DNA of 64,000 bases from Marinobacter lipolyticus (GTDB lineage: Bacteria > Pseudomonadota > Gammaproteobacteria > Pseudomonadales > Oleiphilaceae), in assembly GCF_018424605.1 (NCBI RefSeq), contig NZ_QTKT01000011.1, positions 54,022-118,021 of the forward strand, given 5' to 3'. The translations under genes and the position numbers were made by a program. Positions 8,602-18,606 of the stretch are shown here, piece by piece. Under the pieces are notes generated by a model. The model did no database searches. It had not been told where the DNA came from and was given only the letters and a program-made list of their open reading frames with translations. Each line of letters opens with the position of its first letter. Position 1 is the first letter of the stretch.

Positions 8602-9045
8602 ATGTTCAAAAAGATGCTGGTCGCGGTGGACGGTTCGACAACCTCGCTCAAGGCACTGGACAAAGCGATTGATCTGCAGAAGTTGATGCCGGAGGCAGAA
8701 ATTTACATCCTCTGCGTATTCAAGCATCACAGCCTGTTCGAAGCGTCGCTTTCGATGGGACGACCGGTTGAGCTGGACATCCCCGACAAGGTGTTGTCGG
8801 AGTATGCCAAGGGCGTGGTGAACCACGCCAAGGAACTGGCAAAGGAACACGGCGCTACCAAGGTGCGCGGCTTCGTCAAGGGTGGCCGCCCCTCCAAGGT
8901 AATCGTCAAGTTTGCCCAGGATAAGGAGGCAGACCTGATCGTAGTAGGCACCCGCGGCACCCACAGCGACAAAGACGGAATGCTGCTGGGCAGTGTGTCT
9001 CACCGGGTGGCCTCCCAAGCCAAATGCCCTGTGCTGGTGGTGTAA
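8602..9045 (+). CDS. teaD: UspA-family regulator of the ectoine transporter
   Basis: A 147-residue universal stress protein with the UspA fold: an N-terminal MLVAVDGS strand and the C-terminal ATP-binding loop [21 protein letters not shown] (G-2x-G-9x-G-S). In H. elongata the teaABC operon ends with teaD, an ATP-binding UspA protein reported to moderate ectoine uptake. Identical gene order, SMGRPVEL near the dimer region and tight spacing (33 bases after teaC) support the same role. No obvious terminator follows. Confidence 0.88.
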   Translation: MFKKMLVAVDGSTTSLKALDKAIDLQKLMPEAEIYILCVFKHHSLFEASLSMGRPVELDIPDKVLSEYAKGVVNHAKELAKEHGATKVRGFVKGGRPSKVIVKFAQDKEADLIVVGTRGTHSDKDGMLLGSVSHRVASQAKCPVLVV

Positions 9046-9131
9046 CGCATTGTGACGTAGCGCACACTCGTCACACGGACGTCATATTGGCAAGGTAAAA
9101 AAGATCCGACATTTTTTGTGGAGCTGTATCA

Positions 9132-10715
9132 ATGTCGGATCAATCATCTTTGCTGGTGGAAAAACTCTGGCAACTCAAACGTCTGATCGATAAGGGCGAA
9201 TGCCCTGCCGTCACCTTCGTTCACCTCAACAATCTTTTGCGGGAACCCGGCTACCGCGCCGATGTGCTGCGTCGGGTCGAGGCCACCGGTTCCGACCGGC
9301 TGAAGCGGCTCGCCCTGGACATCCGCGCGGCCGACTCCGGCGTGCCGTTGATGGCAACGCCGGCCAGCGCGCCGCAGAAACTGGTGGAACCCGAAGCCAA
9401 GTCAACCCGACCTTCCTGGCTACGCCGAAATCTGGTCTGGCTGACCCCTGCAGCGGTCGCTGCAGCCGTGGCCACCGTCGGTTTTACCGCCTTCGAGCCA
9501 CAGACCATCCGTGTTCACGAAGACATCATTACCGACTCCGTGTGGGAATCCGGCAAAACCTACATCCTGGAACAGCCGGTGTTCGTCGAGGGCGCCCAGC
9601 TCACCATCGAGAGCGGTGTCACCGTGAAAGGCGACTACGGTTCGGCACTGATCGTCACCAAAGACAGCAAGCTGCTCTCCCGCGGGCGGCCTGAGAGCCC
9701 GGTGGTATTCACCAGCAACCAGCCCGAGGGGCAGCGCGCACGGGGCGACTGGGGCGGCGTGGTGATCCTCGGCAAGGCGCCGGTCAACCAGCCCTCGGCC
9801 GCCATTGAAGGCGTCGCCTCAAACGATAGCCGCGGCAGTTTCGGCGGTGACGACGCCCGTCACAGCTGTGGCGTCGTCGAATATACCCGCATTGAATTTG
9901 CCGGCTTCGAAGTCTACAAGAACAACGAACTCAACGGCCTGACGTTGGGCGGCTGCGGCAGCGACACCATCGTGCGGAATGTGCAGGTCCATCGCGCCCT
10001 CGACGATGGCATCGAGATGTTCGGCGGTACCGTTGACCTCAAGAATATTGTTGTAACCGGCGCCGCCGACGACAGCATTGACTGGGACTGGGGCTGGACC
10101 GGCCGCGTCCAGTTCCTGGTGGTACAGCAACATGCCGATGTCGGCGATAACGCGTTCGAAGGCGATAACAACGGCAATGACCATCAGGCCCGGCCGCGTT
10201 CCGAGCCGGTGTTCTATAACGTGACCCTGGCCGGCACCGGACAAACCGCCAGGACCCATCGGGGCATGGTGTTGCGGGAAGGCACCGGCGGACATTTCCA
10301 CAACATGATCATCGACAGCTACGGGCTGGAAGTGATGGATTTGCGGGATGAAGCCGCCTCTCTGGTCCGTGCAGGCCGCCTGAGCTTCTCCAACAACCTT
10401 ATTGCCAACACCGGCAAACTTGGCAAAGGAACTGACGAAACCGGGGACGGAGATGACGATTACGGATTTAATGAAAGCCACTGGCTGATGGCTCCGGCCA
10501 ATAACAATCAGCGTCGCCTCGACAGCGCGCTACATGTAAATGCCCGGGACCCTCAGAACCCGCATTTCCAGACCCGCGTGCAGATGCGTCAGATGACCCC
10601 GGCAGAGCCGCCGAAGTCGGAATTTTTCGATGAGTCGGCGACCTACGCCGGCGCCCTGAACCCGCGACTGCAATCCAGCTGGCTGGACGGCTGGACCGAC
10701 TTCCCCGCCCGCTAG
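9132..10715 (+). CDS. Membrane-anchored beta-helix protein of unknown function
   Basis: A 527-residue protein I cannot name. Residues 1-95 are a soluble, probably helical cytoplasmic region; residues 100-120 form one hydrophobic segment (LVWLTPAAVAAAVATVGFTA). The remaining 400 residues are rich in short strands, Asn/Gly/Asp turns and right-handed parallel beta-helix patterns (for example GLTLGGCGSDTIVRNVQVHRALDDGIEMFGG). Two Cys (in HSCGVVEY and LGGCGSD) could form a disulfide. An N-in orientation would put the beta-helix in the periplasm. Related-looking extracellular beta-helix modules bind or cleave polysaccharides, but no catalytic motif is evident. The start has GGAG nine bases upstream. 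Confidence 0.7.
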   Translation: MSDQSSLLVEKLWQLKRLIDKGECPAVTFVHLNNLLREPGYRADVLRRVEATGSDRLKRLALDIRAADSGVPLMATPASAPQKLVEPEAKSTRPSWLRRNLVWLTPAAVAAAVATVGFTAFEPQTIRVHEDIITDSVWESGKTYILEQPVFVEGAQLTIESGVTVKGDYGSALIVTKDSKLLSRGRPESPVVFTSNQPEGQRARGDWGGVVILGKAPVNQPSAAIEGVASNDSRGSFGGDDARHSCGVVEYTRIEFAGFEVYKNNELNGLTLGGCGSDTIVRNVQVHRALDDGIEMFGGTVDLKNIVVTGAADDSIDWDWGWTGRVQFLVVQQHADVGDNAFEGDNNGNDHQARPRSEPVFYNVTLAGTGQTARTHRGMVLREGTGGHFHNMIIDSYGLEVMDLRDEAASLVRAGRLSFSNNLIANTGKLGKGTDETGDGDDDYGFNESHWLMAPANNNQRRLDSALHVNARDPQNPHFQTRVQMRQMTPAEPPKSEFFDESATYAGALNPRLQSSWLDGWTDFPAR

Positions 10716-10723
10716 CAAGCACC

Positions 10724-10756
10724 TGCGGATATCCGGGTCAACTTCGGATATCCGCA
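10724..10756 (+). terminator. Hairpin after the beta-helix gene
   Basis: A perfect 12-bp stem (TGCGGATATCCG / CGGATATCCGCA) with a 9-base loop begins eight bases after the stop codon. It lacks a clear T-run, so termination is probable but not certain. Confidence 0.55.
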
Positions 10757-10831
10757 ACATCCATCGACAACCGCCCTGCTAAACTTTTTGGCCTATCCTT
10801 AATTCAAATCGAATAACCATAAGGCCTGAAA

Positions 10832-12244
10832 ATGACTGCGATTGTCGATTTCCTCAACTCCATTATCTGGGGCTACGTGCTGGTGTATGGCCTGCTGGCC
10901 GTCGGCGTATTTTTCACCATCCGCCTGGGCTTTCTCCAGTTCGTCAACTTCGGCGAAATGATCCGCGCCATCCGCGGCTCCCGGGAAAGTGACGTACACG
11001 GTATTTCACCGTTTCAGGCCTTGTGTACCAGCCTGGCATCCCGCGTTGGCACCGGCAATCTGGCCGGGGTGGCCGTGGCACTCTATCTCGGTGGCGCCGG
11101 CGCCATTTTCTGGATGTGGATGGTGGCACTGGTGGGCATGGCGACCGGCTACGCCGAGAGTACCCTGGCGCAGCTGTACAAGGTCCGTGATGGCAAGGGG
11201 CAATACCGGGGCGGCCCGGCGGTCTACATAGCCAAAGGACTGAAGGCGCCCTGGGCGGCCGGCATTTTCGCCGTTTGCCTGATTCTCTCGTTCGGGCTGG
11301 TGTTCAACGCGGTACAGGCCAACTCCATCGCCGATGCCATGGAAGGGGCTTTCGGTTTCGAGAAACTGACCGTGGGGATTGTCATCGCGGTGTTTGCCGG
11401 CATCGTTATCTTCGGCGGTCTGCGTAAGATTGTGCGCTTTGCCGAGTTTGTGGTGCCCTTCATGGCCGGCGCCTACGTGCTGATCGCCCTGGGCATCATG
11501 GCCGTCAACATCACCGAGGTGCCAGGCGTGCTCGCGATGATCGTCAAAAGTGCGCTGGGTCTTGAGGAAGCGGCTGGCGGCGCCGCAGGCTCCGTCACCG
11601 CCGCCATGCTCAATGGCATCAAGCGTGGCCTGTTCTCCAACGAAGCCGGCATGGGGTCGGCGCCCAACATCGCCGCAACCGCCACACCCGCGCCGCACCA
11701 CCCGTCCTCCCAGGGGCTGGTGCAGGCCTTTGGCGTATTCGTCGACACCATCATCATCTGTACCGCCACAGCGGTGATGATCCTGCTGTCCGGGGTGTTG
11801 GAGCCCGGCTCCGGCGTCACAGGCACGCAGCTCACCCAGGAAGCGATGGAAGCCCATCTGGGCGAGTTCGGCGGTTACTTCATCGCCATTGCCATCCTGT
11901 TTTTCGCGTTCACCTCAATCGTGGCCAACTACACCTACGCGGAGAACGCCCTCTACTACCTCAAGGGCGGCACCACCCTCGGCGTTACCCTGCTGCGGCT
12001 TGCCGCGCTTGGCATGGTGATCTGGGGCGGCTACGAAGCGGTGGTTACCGTGTTCAACACGGCCGACGCCTCCATGGGACTGATGGCTACCATCAACCTG
12101 ATCGCCATTGTGTTGCTGTCCGGTACGGTGGTGAAACTGACCCGGGATTATCTGGCCCAGCGCCAACAGGGCGAGGTACCGCACTTCCGCTCGAAGGACT
12201 ACCCGGAACTGCACGAGAAAATCGACAGCGACATCTGGCACTGA
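10832..12244 (+). CDS. Sodium:alanine/glycine symporter (AGCS family)
   Basis: A 470-residue AGCS-family (AlsT/DagA type) transporter with about 11 membrane segments. Family signatures are present: the GISPFQALCTSLASRVGTGNLAGVA helix, which lines the substrate and sodium site, NGIKRGLFSNEAGMGSAPN, and QGLVQAFGVFVDT. It imports alanine or glycine with sodium at the inner membrane. It has its own upstream region after the beta-helix gene hairpin and converges on the diguanylate cyclase gene with 16 bases between stops. Substrate preference among small amino acids is not fixed by sequence. Confidence 0.9.
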   Translation: MTAIVDFLNSIIWGYVLVYGLLAVGVFFTIRLGFLQFVNFGEMIRAIRGSRESDVHGISPFQALCTSLASRVGTGNLAGVAVALYLGGAGAIFWMWMVALVGMATGYAESTLAQLYKVRDGKGQYRGGPAVYIAKGLKAPWAAGIFAVCLILSFGLVFNAVQANSIADAMEGAFGFEKLTVGIVIAVFAGIVIFGGLRKIVRFAEFVVPFMAGAYVLIALGIMAVNITEVPGVLAMIVKSALGLEEAAGGAAGSVTAAMLNGIKRGLFSNEAGMGSAPNIAATATPAPHHPSSQGLVQAFGVFVDTIIICTATAVMILLSGVLEPGSGVTGTQLTQEAMEAHLGEFGGYFIAIAILFFAFTSIVANYTYAENALYYLKGGTTLGVTLLRLAALGMVIWGGYEAVVTVFNTADASMGLMATINLIAIVLLSGTVVKLTRDYLAQRQQGEVPHFRSKDYPELHEKIDSDIWH

Positions 12245-12260
12245 CGACAGCGGCCTGGCC

Positions 12261-14564
12261 TCAGCCCATACTGGCGGGCAGGTCCGTCGAGCAGCCCTCG
12301 ATGCGGTCCCGCCCCCCTTCCTTGGCGCGATAAAGCGCGCGGTCGGCCAGGCCCAGCAGGTCATCGGGGTCGCGGGCGCACTCGGGCCACGCCGCCACAC
12401 CAACCGAAAGGGTGATAATGCCGAGGTTCCGGCCCTGGTGCTGGATGGGCGTGGCGCGCATCATCCGGCACAGATTTTCGGCCTTTTCCCGCGCTCCGGC
12501 CAGCTTGGCCCCGGGCATGATCACCACAAATTCCTCGCCACCAAAGCGGCAGACCACATCACTGTCCCGGAACTGCTGCTGCAGAACCCGGGAAACGGCT
12601 TTCAGGGCGCTGTCGCCGGCCTCATGCCCGTGGTTATCGTTGAAACGTTTGAAGTGGTCGATATCAACTACCAGCAACGCCAGCGACACCTTACTGCGCT
12701 CTGCCACCGCACTTTCGTGCTCCAGCAGCTGATTGAAATACCTCCGGTTCTTGAGGCCGGTCAAGGCATCCTCGTAGGAGTACTTCTGCAGCTCTTCGTG
12801 CAGCGTAATACTGGAGAGGGTTATGCCAATGCGCTCCAGCCCCTGATTCAACGCGTGGAACAGGCGCGCCGCACCGTAATCTGCACTCCTGGAGGAAAAA
12901 TTCTCGGGCACTTCCACCATCAACAGGCCCAGCGTCTGCACGCCTTCACTCGCCGAGTGCACGTCGATGTGGAAACATACAGCGCCCTCCCGCCAGGGCG
13001 AGCTGTCAGGCGCCTCGTCATCCGGCAGATTGTGGTAACGGGACGGCAACGGCGTGGCTTCCGGCACGCCGCCTGCAGTTGCGAGGATCAGCGGAAACGC
13101 CGGCGCTTCTCCGGCGTAGCCCCAGTGGGCAAGGCGTTCATAGGCGCGGCCATCTTCAATGCGCTGATACAGCGCTCCTTTCAAGGGGCTACACAGGTCG
13201 GCCATGACCCGGGCCAGATAATTCAGCGCCTGGCTGAGGCTGAGGCAGTCCTGCAGGCCGGCAATGATGTCGTTGAGCACCCGGTTTTTTTCGTTTTCGA
13301 AGGTCAGCAGGCGCACTCGCGCCCGCTCCCGCCGCACCAGCGCCTCGGCTTTGCGGGTGCGCTCGGTCACCTGCTGTTCCAGCGACAGGTTCAGGGTATG
13401 CAGCGCCTCTTGGTGACGGGAGAAGTGGAAAAGGGAAATCAGCACCACCGACACGGAAAACGCCAGCGTTCCCCAGCTGACCGGCACCCTGCCCCAGGGC
13501 AGAACCCCATGGGCAACCGCCATGTCGACCACCAGCAGCACACAGAAAATTCCGCAGCTGAGCAGGACGACCCGTTGTTCGGTCACCAGGGTGCGGAAAC
13601 GCTGCATCACCACAACCGTGCTGGTGGCCAGCGACACCAGGAACAGCGCATCGAAAGGCGGAAAGGTGGACGACAGATCAATGGCGCTACCGGCCGACAG
13701 GCCCAGCGCGACCGTGGCGTAAAGCAGGTGCAGTTTCCAGATCAGATTGATGATCCACGGTCGGTGATCGGCCAGCCACTGTTCAAGCAACAGCGCCATG
13801 GCCACCGGCAGCAGATAATAGGAGCCCGCGGCCAGGTAATCCCAGACCAGTGGCTGGTTCCACAGCAGCTGGCTGGCCTGGCTCTCGGCCACCAGCATGA
13901 CCGCCGAGGCGAAGGCAAACAGCGCTATGCTGCCGAAGCTCTTTTTTTCGGTCTGCAGCACGGCGAAAATAATCGCGAGCAAGCCGATCAGTGCGGAAAA
14001 TCCGGCAATGACCAGTGCCTCGAGGGAATTGTCGAGGATGTACAGCACCAGGTCCGGCCGATCCATGATCGACACTTCGCCCCAGAGGCCGATATCCGTG
14101 TAGTTGGAGAACACCCGGAAATACAGCGTCTTGCCGGCAAAACCCTCGGGCAGGGCAATCGCGTGCCAGGGCCAGCCTTCGAATCGGCCGGCGCCGGTTT
14201 CGTCGAAGGTGCCGTACTGGTAGATCCTTTCGCCGTCCAGGAACACCTGGACAATCAGGTCGACACTGTAGATGTACAACACCGGCGCCCGCCAATCGCC
14301 ATCCGGCAGCGTGATGCGGAACCATACCTGTTCGCGGCCCTGGCGGTTCGGCGGGTTGGAGGGGAAACTGATGGCGCGCCACTCTTCGGTAGCCGCATCC
14401 TCGAGAACCCAGGCCGGTACGCCATTGTCGGTCACCGGCGAATCGCCCCAGCGGTATTGCCACCCCTCCGACAAGGCCAGCGGCGAGGCGGACGCACTGG
14501 CGAACGTCCACAGACAGGCTGACAGAAAGATCAGCCTGATAAACAAAAGCGATACGGAGCCCAT
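12261..14564 (-). CDS. 7TM-DISM diguanylate cyclase
   Basis: A 767-residue inner-membrane cyclic-di-GMP synthase. In order: signal peptide (about 1-26), a periplasmic 7TMR-DISMED2-type beta domain (about 30-180), seven membrane helices (about 195-390), a short coiled coil, a GAF-like segment and a C-terminal GGDEF domain. The catalytic motif is GGEEF, which is active in this family. An RxxD inhibitory site (RDSD) lies five residues before it, so product inhibition is expected. I chose the ATG at 14562-14564; an upstream in-frame TTG would only add 15 residues before the signal peptide. It could feed c-di-GMP to the PelD receptor encoded 18 kb away, but that link is inference. Confidence 0.88.
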   Translation of the reverse strand: MGSVSLLFIRLIFLSACLWTFASASASPLALSEGWQYRWGDSPVTDNGVPAWVLEDAATEEWRAISFPSNPPNRQGREQVWFRITLPDGDWRAPVLYIYSVDLIVQVFLDGERIYQYGTFDETGAGRFEGWPWHAIALPEGFAGKTLYFRVFSNYTDIGLWGEVSIMDRPDLVLYILDNSLEALVIAGFSALIGLLAIIFAVLQTEKKSFGSIALFAFASAVMLVAESQASQLLWNQPLVWDYLAAGSYYLLPVAMALLLEQWLADHRPWIINLIWKLHLLYATVALGLSAGSAIDLSSTFPPFDALFLVSLATSTVVVMQRFRTLVTEQRVVLLSCGIFCVLLVVDMAVAHGVLPWGRVPVSWGTLAFSVSVVLISLFHFSRHQEALHTLNLSLEQQVTERTRKAEALVRRERARVRLLTFENEKNRVLNDIIAGLQDCLSLSQALNYLARVMADLCSPLKGALYQRIEDGRAYERLAHWGYAGEAPAFPLILATAGGVPEATPLPSRYHNLPDDEAPDSSPWREGAVCFHIDVHSASEGVQTLGLLMVEVPENFSSRSADYGAARLFHALNQGLERIGITLSSITLHEELQKYSYEDALTGLKNRRYFNQLLEHESAVAERSKVSLALLVVDIDHFKRFNDNHGHEAGDSALKAVSRVLQQQFRDSDVVCRFGGEEFVVIMPGAKLAGAREKAENLCRMMRATPIQHQGRNLGIITLSVGVAAWPECARDPDDLLGLADRALYRAKEGGRDRIEGCSTDLPASMG

Positions 14565-14670
14565 CCTGAATGCATCCTGCCGGATTGATCTGCCCTGATT
14601 ATAGGCCAACCACCGCGTTCACACTGCATTCTTGCCGGCAACGACAATCTTTAACAGTCCACTTACACGC

Positions 14671-14697
14671 AAAAAGCCGGCCACTGGGGCCGGCTTT
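14671..14697 (-). terminator. Terminator of the pot operon
   Basis: On the minus strand a 10-bp stem (AAAGCCGGCC / GGCCGGCTTT) with a 5-base loop is followed by a T-run (14671-14675). It lies 18 bases after the potD stop and should end the potABCD transcript. Confidence 0.85.
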
Positions 14698-14714
14698 CGA
14701 TTACGGGCGCCGGA

Positions 14715-15758
14715 TCAGCGGCCCGACTTGAGGCGTTCCCAATAGCGGGTGTAGACCTGCATGGCGTCATCGCCCACGTCTTTCTGGAACTCCGCGTTGG
14801 TGAGGTCCTCGGCGGTCGGATAGCTCGAGCGGTCACCGGCAACGGCCTCCGGAAGCAGCTCACGGGCGGCCAGGTTCGGCGTGGCATAGCCAATCTCTTC
14901 GCTGATCAGCGCGGATATTTCCGGCTGCATCACGAAGCTGATGAACTGGTGGGCGGCGTCGGCATTATTGGCGTTTTTCGGGATCACAAAGCTGTCGAGC
15001 CAGACAATCGTGCCCTCCTCCGGATAGACATACTCCAGTGATGGCATGTCTTCCTTGCCCATCACCGCTTCGCCGTTCCAGATCATGCCGATGTCGGTTT
15101 CCCCTTCCAGGTAGGGCATCCGCGGCGCATCCGAATTGAAAGTGCGGACCGCCGGCATCAGCTCCGCCAGCTTCTCATAGGCCTGCTCGATCTCTTCCGG
15201 GCTGGTGCTGTTGCCGGAGTACCCCAATACCCGCAGGCCAATGTGAAAGACCTCGCGCATGTCATTGGTCAGCATGACCTTGCCCTGGTATTTGTCGTTC
15301 CACAGGTCAGCCCAGGCGGTGACGTTTTCACCGTCCAGATCAGCGGCGTCGTAGGCCAGGCCGGTGGTGCCCCACAGATAGGGCACACTGTAGGCGTTGT
15401 CTTCGTCGAATTCCTGATCCACCAGCTCCGGATCGAGGTTGTCGAAACCCTCCAGCTTGCTGTGGTCAATTTCCGCCAGCAGGCCTTCCTTGCGCATTTT
15501 GTTCACGTAATAGGTGGACGGGACCGCCAGATCGTATTCGCCGCCCTCTTCCAACAGCTTCAGGCGCGCGTACATGGCTTCGTTGCTGTCATAGGTGGTG
15601 TAGACCACCTGGATGCCGGTCTCTTCCTCAAACCGGTCCAGCACTTCCTGGGGCATGTACTCGGACCAGTTATAAAGATTCAGGACTTCGGTCTCCTCCT
15701 GACCGCTACAACCGGTCAGGGATACGGCAATCAGGCCTGCCAGCGCCAGTTTTCTCAT
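14715..15758 (-). CDS. potD: Spermidine/putrescine ABC transporter, binding lipoprotein
   Basis: A 347-residue PotD/PotF-like polyamine-binding protein. The N-terminus is a lipoprotein signal (LTGC, Cys17), so it is probably tethered rather than free in the periplasm. The VLNLYNWSEYMPQEVLDRFEEETG start, YDLAVPSTYYV and the DIGMIWNGEA motif are typical. It delivers polyamine to PotBC. The start ATG at 15756-15758 has AAGGAG upstream and overlaps the potC stop by four bases; the gene is last in potA-potB-potC-potD and is followed by a terminator. Confidence 0.9.
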   Translation of the reverse strand: MRKLALAGLIAVSLTGCSGQEETEVLNLYNWSEYMPQEVLDRFEEETGIQVVYTTYDSNEAMYARLKLLEEGGEYDLAVPSTYYVNKMRKEGLLAEIDHSKLEGFDNLDPELVDQEFDEDNAYSVPYLWGTTGLAYDAADLDGENVTAWADLWNDKYQGKVMLTNDMREVFHIGLRVLGYSGNSTSPEEIEQAYEKLAELMPAVRTFNSDAPRMPYLEGETDIGMIWNGEAVMGKEDMPSLEYVYPEEGTIVWLDSFVIPKNANNADAAHQFISFVMQPEISALISEEIGYATPNLAARELLPEAVAGDRSSYPTAEDLTNAEFQKDVGDDAMQVYTRYWERLKSGR

Positions 15759-16525
15759 CGTTTGCTCCTTGTCAGTATCCATTGGGAAAGTATCAGCATG
15801 GTCAGCGAAAACACCAGCAGCAGGGTGCCCAGCGCATTCACTTCCGGTTTCAGCCCCACCCGCACCATAGAGTAGATGCGCAGCGGCAGAATTTCATAAC
15901 TGGGGCCGCTGACAAAGGTGCTGACCACCACATCGTCCAGCGACAGGGTAAAGCCCAGCAGCCAGCCCGCCAGTAACGCCGGCATAATGACCGGAATCAG
16001 TACGGTGCGGGTCATGGTGAAGTCACTGGCACCCAGATCCCGGGCCGCTTCCGGCAGGCTCTCATCAAAGCCGCTGAGGCGCGCCATCACGGTAATCACT
16101 ACGAACGGCAGGCAAAAGGTCACATGGGCCAGGAGCAGCGAGACAAAGCCAAGCTGCAGCCCCACCAGCAGGAAAAGCGCCAGCAGCGAGATGGCCAGCA
16201 CAATTTCCGGCGACATCATCACCACGAACAGCATGCCCCGCAGCACCCGCTTGCCACGGAATCGATACCGGTGCAGCGCCAGTGCCGTGAGCGCGCCAAT
16301 GATGGTCGACACGGTTGCCGCCGCCAGCGCCAGCCAAAGGGAATTCCACATCGCCTGCACCATGGCGTGGTTACTGAACAGGGACTCGTACCACTGCAGG
16401 CTCAGTCCGCCCCAGCGATAACCGGTGCGCGAGCTGTTGAAGGAAAACACCACCAGCACCAGGATCGGCAGGTACAGCAGCGCGTAAACGGTGGTGAGAT
16501 AGGCGCGGGGCAGCCAGTGCTTCAT
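15755..16525 (-). CDS. potC: Spermidine/putrescine ABC transporter permease PotC
   Basis: A 256-residue BPD-type permease with six membrane segments. The EAA loop contact for the ATPase is ESLPEAARDLGASDFTMTRTVLIPVIMPALLAGWLLGFTLSLDD (about 157-200). The N-terminus (YALLYLPILVLVVFSFNSSR) is typical of PotC/PotI. It pairs with PotB to form the channel. It overlaps potB by four bases upstream and potD by four bases downstream, indicating tight translational coupling. Confidence 0.9.
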   Translation of the reverse strand: MKHWLPRAYLTTVYALLYLPILVLVVFSFNSSRTGYRWGGLSLQWYESLFSNHAMVQAMWNSLWLALAAATVSTIIGALTALALHRYRFRGKRVLRGMLFVVMMSPEIVLAISLLALFLLVGLQLGFVSLLLAHVTFCLPFVVITVMARLSGFDESLPEAARDLGASDFTMTRTVLIPVIMPALLAGWLLGFTLSLDDVVVSTFVSGPSYEILPLRIYSMVRVGLKPEVNALGTLLLVFSLTMLILSQWILTRSKR

Positions 16526-17385
16526 GTTGCCGGCTCCTCATCCCCGAGGCGCCGCCGGCTCAGCCGGTGGGCAAACAGCAGCACGGCCATCGCCACCGTC
16601 AGCAGGATGCTGGCGGCTGCGCCGAAAGGCCAGTCACGGGCGTCCAGGAACTGGTTCTTGATCACATTGCCCACCAGCAGGTTGCGTGAACCACCCAGAA
16701 TATCCGCCACGAAAAACAGCCCCATGGCGGGCAGCAGGACCAGCATCACCCCCGCCAGCACCCCGGGCAGGGTCAGCGGCACAATCACGTGCATGAACGT
16801 GGCCAGCTTGCCGGCGCCCAGGTCGTGGGAGGCCATCAGCAGCTCACGACGCAAATCCTCGAACACCGAATACAGCGGCAGGATCATGAACGGCAACAGC
16901 AGGTAGACCAGACCGATAATCACCGCCCCTTCGGTATAGAGCAGCTGCAGCGGCTCGTCGATCAGGCCGAGCCCCATAAGCGCATTATTGATCAGCCCGT
17001 TGGTGGCCAGCAGCAGCTTCAGCGCGTAGGTGCGCACCAGGGAGTTGGTCCAGAAGGGCACGATCAACAGGAAAATCAGCAGGGTCTGACGCTGTTTGCC
17101 GATCCGGGACAGGGCCCAGGCAAACGGGTAGCCAATCAGCAGACAGAACACGGTGGTCACGCCCGCCATGTACAGCGAATGCAGGAACACTTCCAGATAC
17201 AGGGGATCGAGCAGGCGCCGGTAGCTGTCCAGATTCAGGGGCAGGGCCAGAAAACTGCCCGCGTCCCGCGTCATCAGGCTGGCACCGACCACCAGCAGGT
17301 TCGGGGTCAGGACCAGCAGCAGTAGCCAGCCCCACACCAGCAACAGCACGGCGGTTTTGAAGGGTTGCTGTAACACCCTATGCAT
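16522..17385 (-). CDS. potB: Spermidine/putrescine ABC transporter permease PotB
   Basis: A 287-residue permease with six membrane segments and the PotB/PotH-like features [25 protein letters not shown] and an EAA loop with [25 protein letters not shown]. It forms the translocation pore with PotC. The gene overlaps potA by eight bases and potC by four. The C-terminus is Arg/Glu-rich, as expected for a cytoplasmic tail. Confidence 0.9.
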   Translation of the reverse strand: MHRVLQQPFKTAVLLLVWGWLLLLVLTPNLLVVGASLMTRDAGSFLALPLNLDSYRRLLDPLYLEVFLHSLYMAGVTTVFCLLIGYPFAWALSRIGKQRQTLLIFLLIVPFWTNSLVRTYALKLLLATNGLINNALMGLGLIDEPLQLLYTEGAVIIGLVYLLLPFMILPLYSVFEDLRRELLMASHDLGAGKLATFMHVIVPLTLPGVLAGVMLVLLPAMGLFFVADILGGSRNLLVGNVIKNQFLDARDWPFGAAASILLTVAMAVLLFAHRLSRRRLGDEEPAT

Positions 17386-18496
17386 CGATCAGACGCTCGG
17401 AGGCGGAGTCGTGGGGTTCCGACGGCAGCAGCCATTCCCAACCATCCACCCAGCTTACCCGTACCGGCTCACCCAGACGATAATCAAAGGTGGGATCGTC
17501 TTCGTCGAAGAACTCGCTGGCAAGCACTTCCGTGCCGTCGTTCAGGTGGATCACGGAGTCCAGCGTACTGCCCTTGTAATTGCGCTCCACCACCTTGCCA
17601 GGCAGACCGTGATCGGCGTCCGGCTCGAGCACCCGAATATCCTCCGGTCGCAGCAGCACGTTGACATCCTGCCCCTCGAGGACCGGGAAATCCGGTTTGC
17701 GCAGGGTCCGGTGCACACCGAACACGTCCACGGTAATGGAGGTGTCGGTCACCCGTTCCAGGCGACCGGGGAACAGATTGGTTTCGCCCACAAAGCGTGC
17801 GGTAAACAGATTGGCGGGGCGCTCATAGATTTCCCGCGGCGTGCCCAGCTGCTGGATGACGCCTTCTTTCAGCACCACCACCCGGTCCGACATGGACAAC
17901 GCTTCTTCCTGGTCGTGGGTCACGAACACGAAGGTGATTCCCAGCTCCCGCTGCAGCCGTTTCAGCTCCACCTGCATGGTGCGGCGTAGCTTGAAATCGA
18001 GGGCCGACAGCGGTTCGTCCAGCAACAGCAGGCGCGGCCGCTTGACCACAGCCCGGGCAATCGCCACGCGCTGTTGCTGGCCGCCGGATAACTGATGGGG
18101 TTTGCGACGGGCGTAGTCGCCCAGCTGCACCATCGCCAGGGCTTCTTCAACCCGTTCGCGGATTTCCTGCTGCGGACGCTTTTCCATTTTCAGGCCGTAG
18201 GCGACGTTGTCGAACACGGTCATGTGGGGAAACAGCGCGTAATGCTGGAAAACGGTATTGAGGGGGCGGTGCTCCGGGGGGGCGTGGCTGATGTCCTTGC
18301 CCGCCAGCAGAATCTGGCCGCCATCGGCCTGCTCAAAGCCCGCCATCAGGCGCAGCAGGGTGGTCTTGCCGCAACCGGACGGCCCGAGCAACGTGATGAA
18401 TTCGCCATCGTCGATATCAAGATCGAGGGCATCCAGTACGGTTCGGTCACCGAACACCTTGCTGACGCCCCGCAGAGATAGCAGTGTCTGTTTCAT
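17378..18496 (-). CDS. potA: Spermidine/putrescine ABC transporter ATPase PotA
   Basis: A 372-residue ABC ATPase. The Walker A box GPSGCGKTT (about 38-46), the Q-loop in [13 protein letters not shown], the signature [14 protein letters not shown] and Walker [13 protein letters not shown] are intact, followed by the H-loop (FVTHDQEEA). A C-terminal TOBE-type regulatory domain (about 240-350) follows, as in PotA. It powers polyamine import. It is the first gene of the minus-strand pot operon; no regulator is adjacent. Confidence 0.92.
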   Translation of the reverse strand: MKQTLLSLRGVSKVFGDRTVLDALDLDIDDGEFITLLGPSGCGKTTLLRLMAGFEQADGGQILLAGKDISHAPPEHRPLNTVFQHYALFPHMTVFDNVAYGLKMEKRPQQEIRERVEEALAMVQLGDYARRKPHQLSGGQQQRVAIARAVVKRPRLLLLDEPLSALDFKLRRTMQVELKRLQRELGITFVFVTHDQEEALSMSDRVVVLKEGVIQQLGTPREIYERPANLFTARFVGETNLFPGRLERVTDTSITVDVFGVHRTLRKPDFPVLEGQDVNVLLRPEDIRVLEPDADHGLPGKVVERNYKGSTLDSVIHLNDGTEVLASEFFDEDDPTFDYRLGEPVRVSWVDGWEWLLPSEPHDSASERLIDA

Positions 18497-18547
18497 CGGC
18501 CCAGCCCTATTAATGAGGGGCCTATTTTTCCAGAAACCACTGCAAAC

Positions 18548-18593
18548 AAAAAGGGCGCGCCGGGTTTTTGTACTGGCCCGGCGCGCCCTTTTT
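18548..18593 (-). terminator. Strong terminator between the DctP gene and potA
   Basis: A perfect 17-bp stem (AAAAAGGGCGCGCCGGG and its complement) with a 12-base loop. A-runs and T-runs on the two arms let it work on either strand. It lies 14 bases after the stop of the minus-strand DctP gene and insulates potA from read-through. Confidence 0.88.
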
Positions 18594-18606
18594 CGGTATT
18601 TCCTGA

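Noticed and set aside
9052..9074. GTGACG/CGTCAC inverted repeat after teaD as a terminator
   Set aside because: Only six base pairs, an 11-base loop and no T-run; too weak to call.
12438..14522. A 694-codon open frame on the plus strand opposite the diguanylate cyclase gene
   Set aside because: Its product is Gln/Arg/His-rich with no recognisable domain, while the minus strand encodes clear 7TM and GGDEF domains. High GC content keeps antisense frames open.
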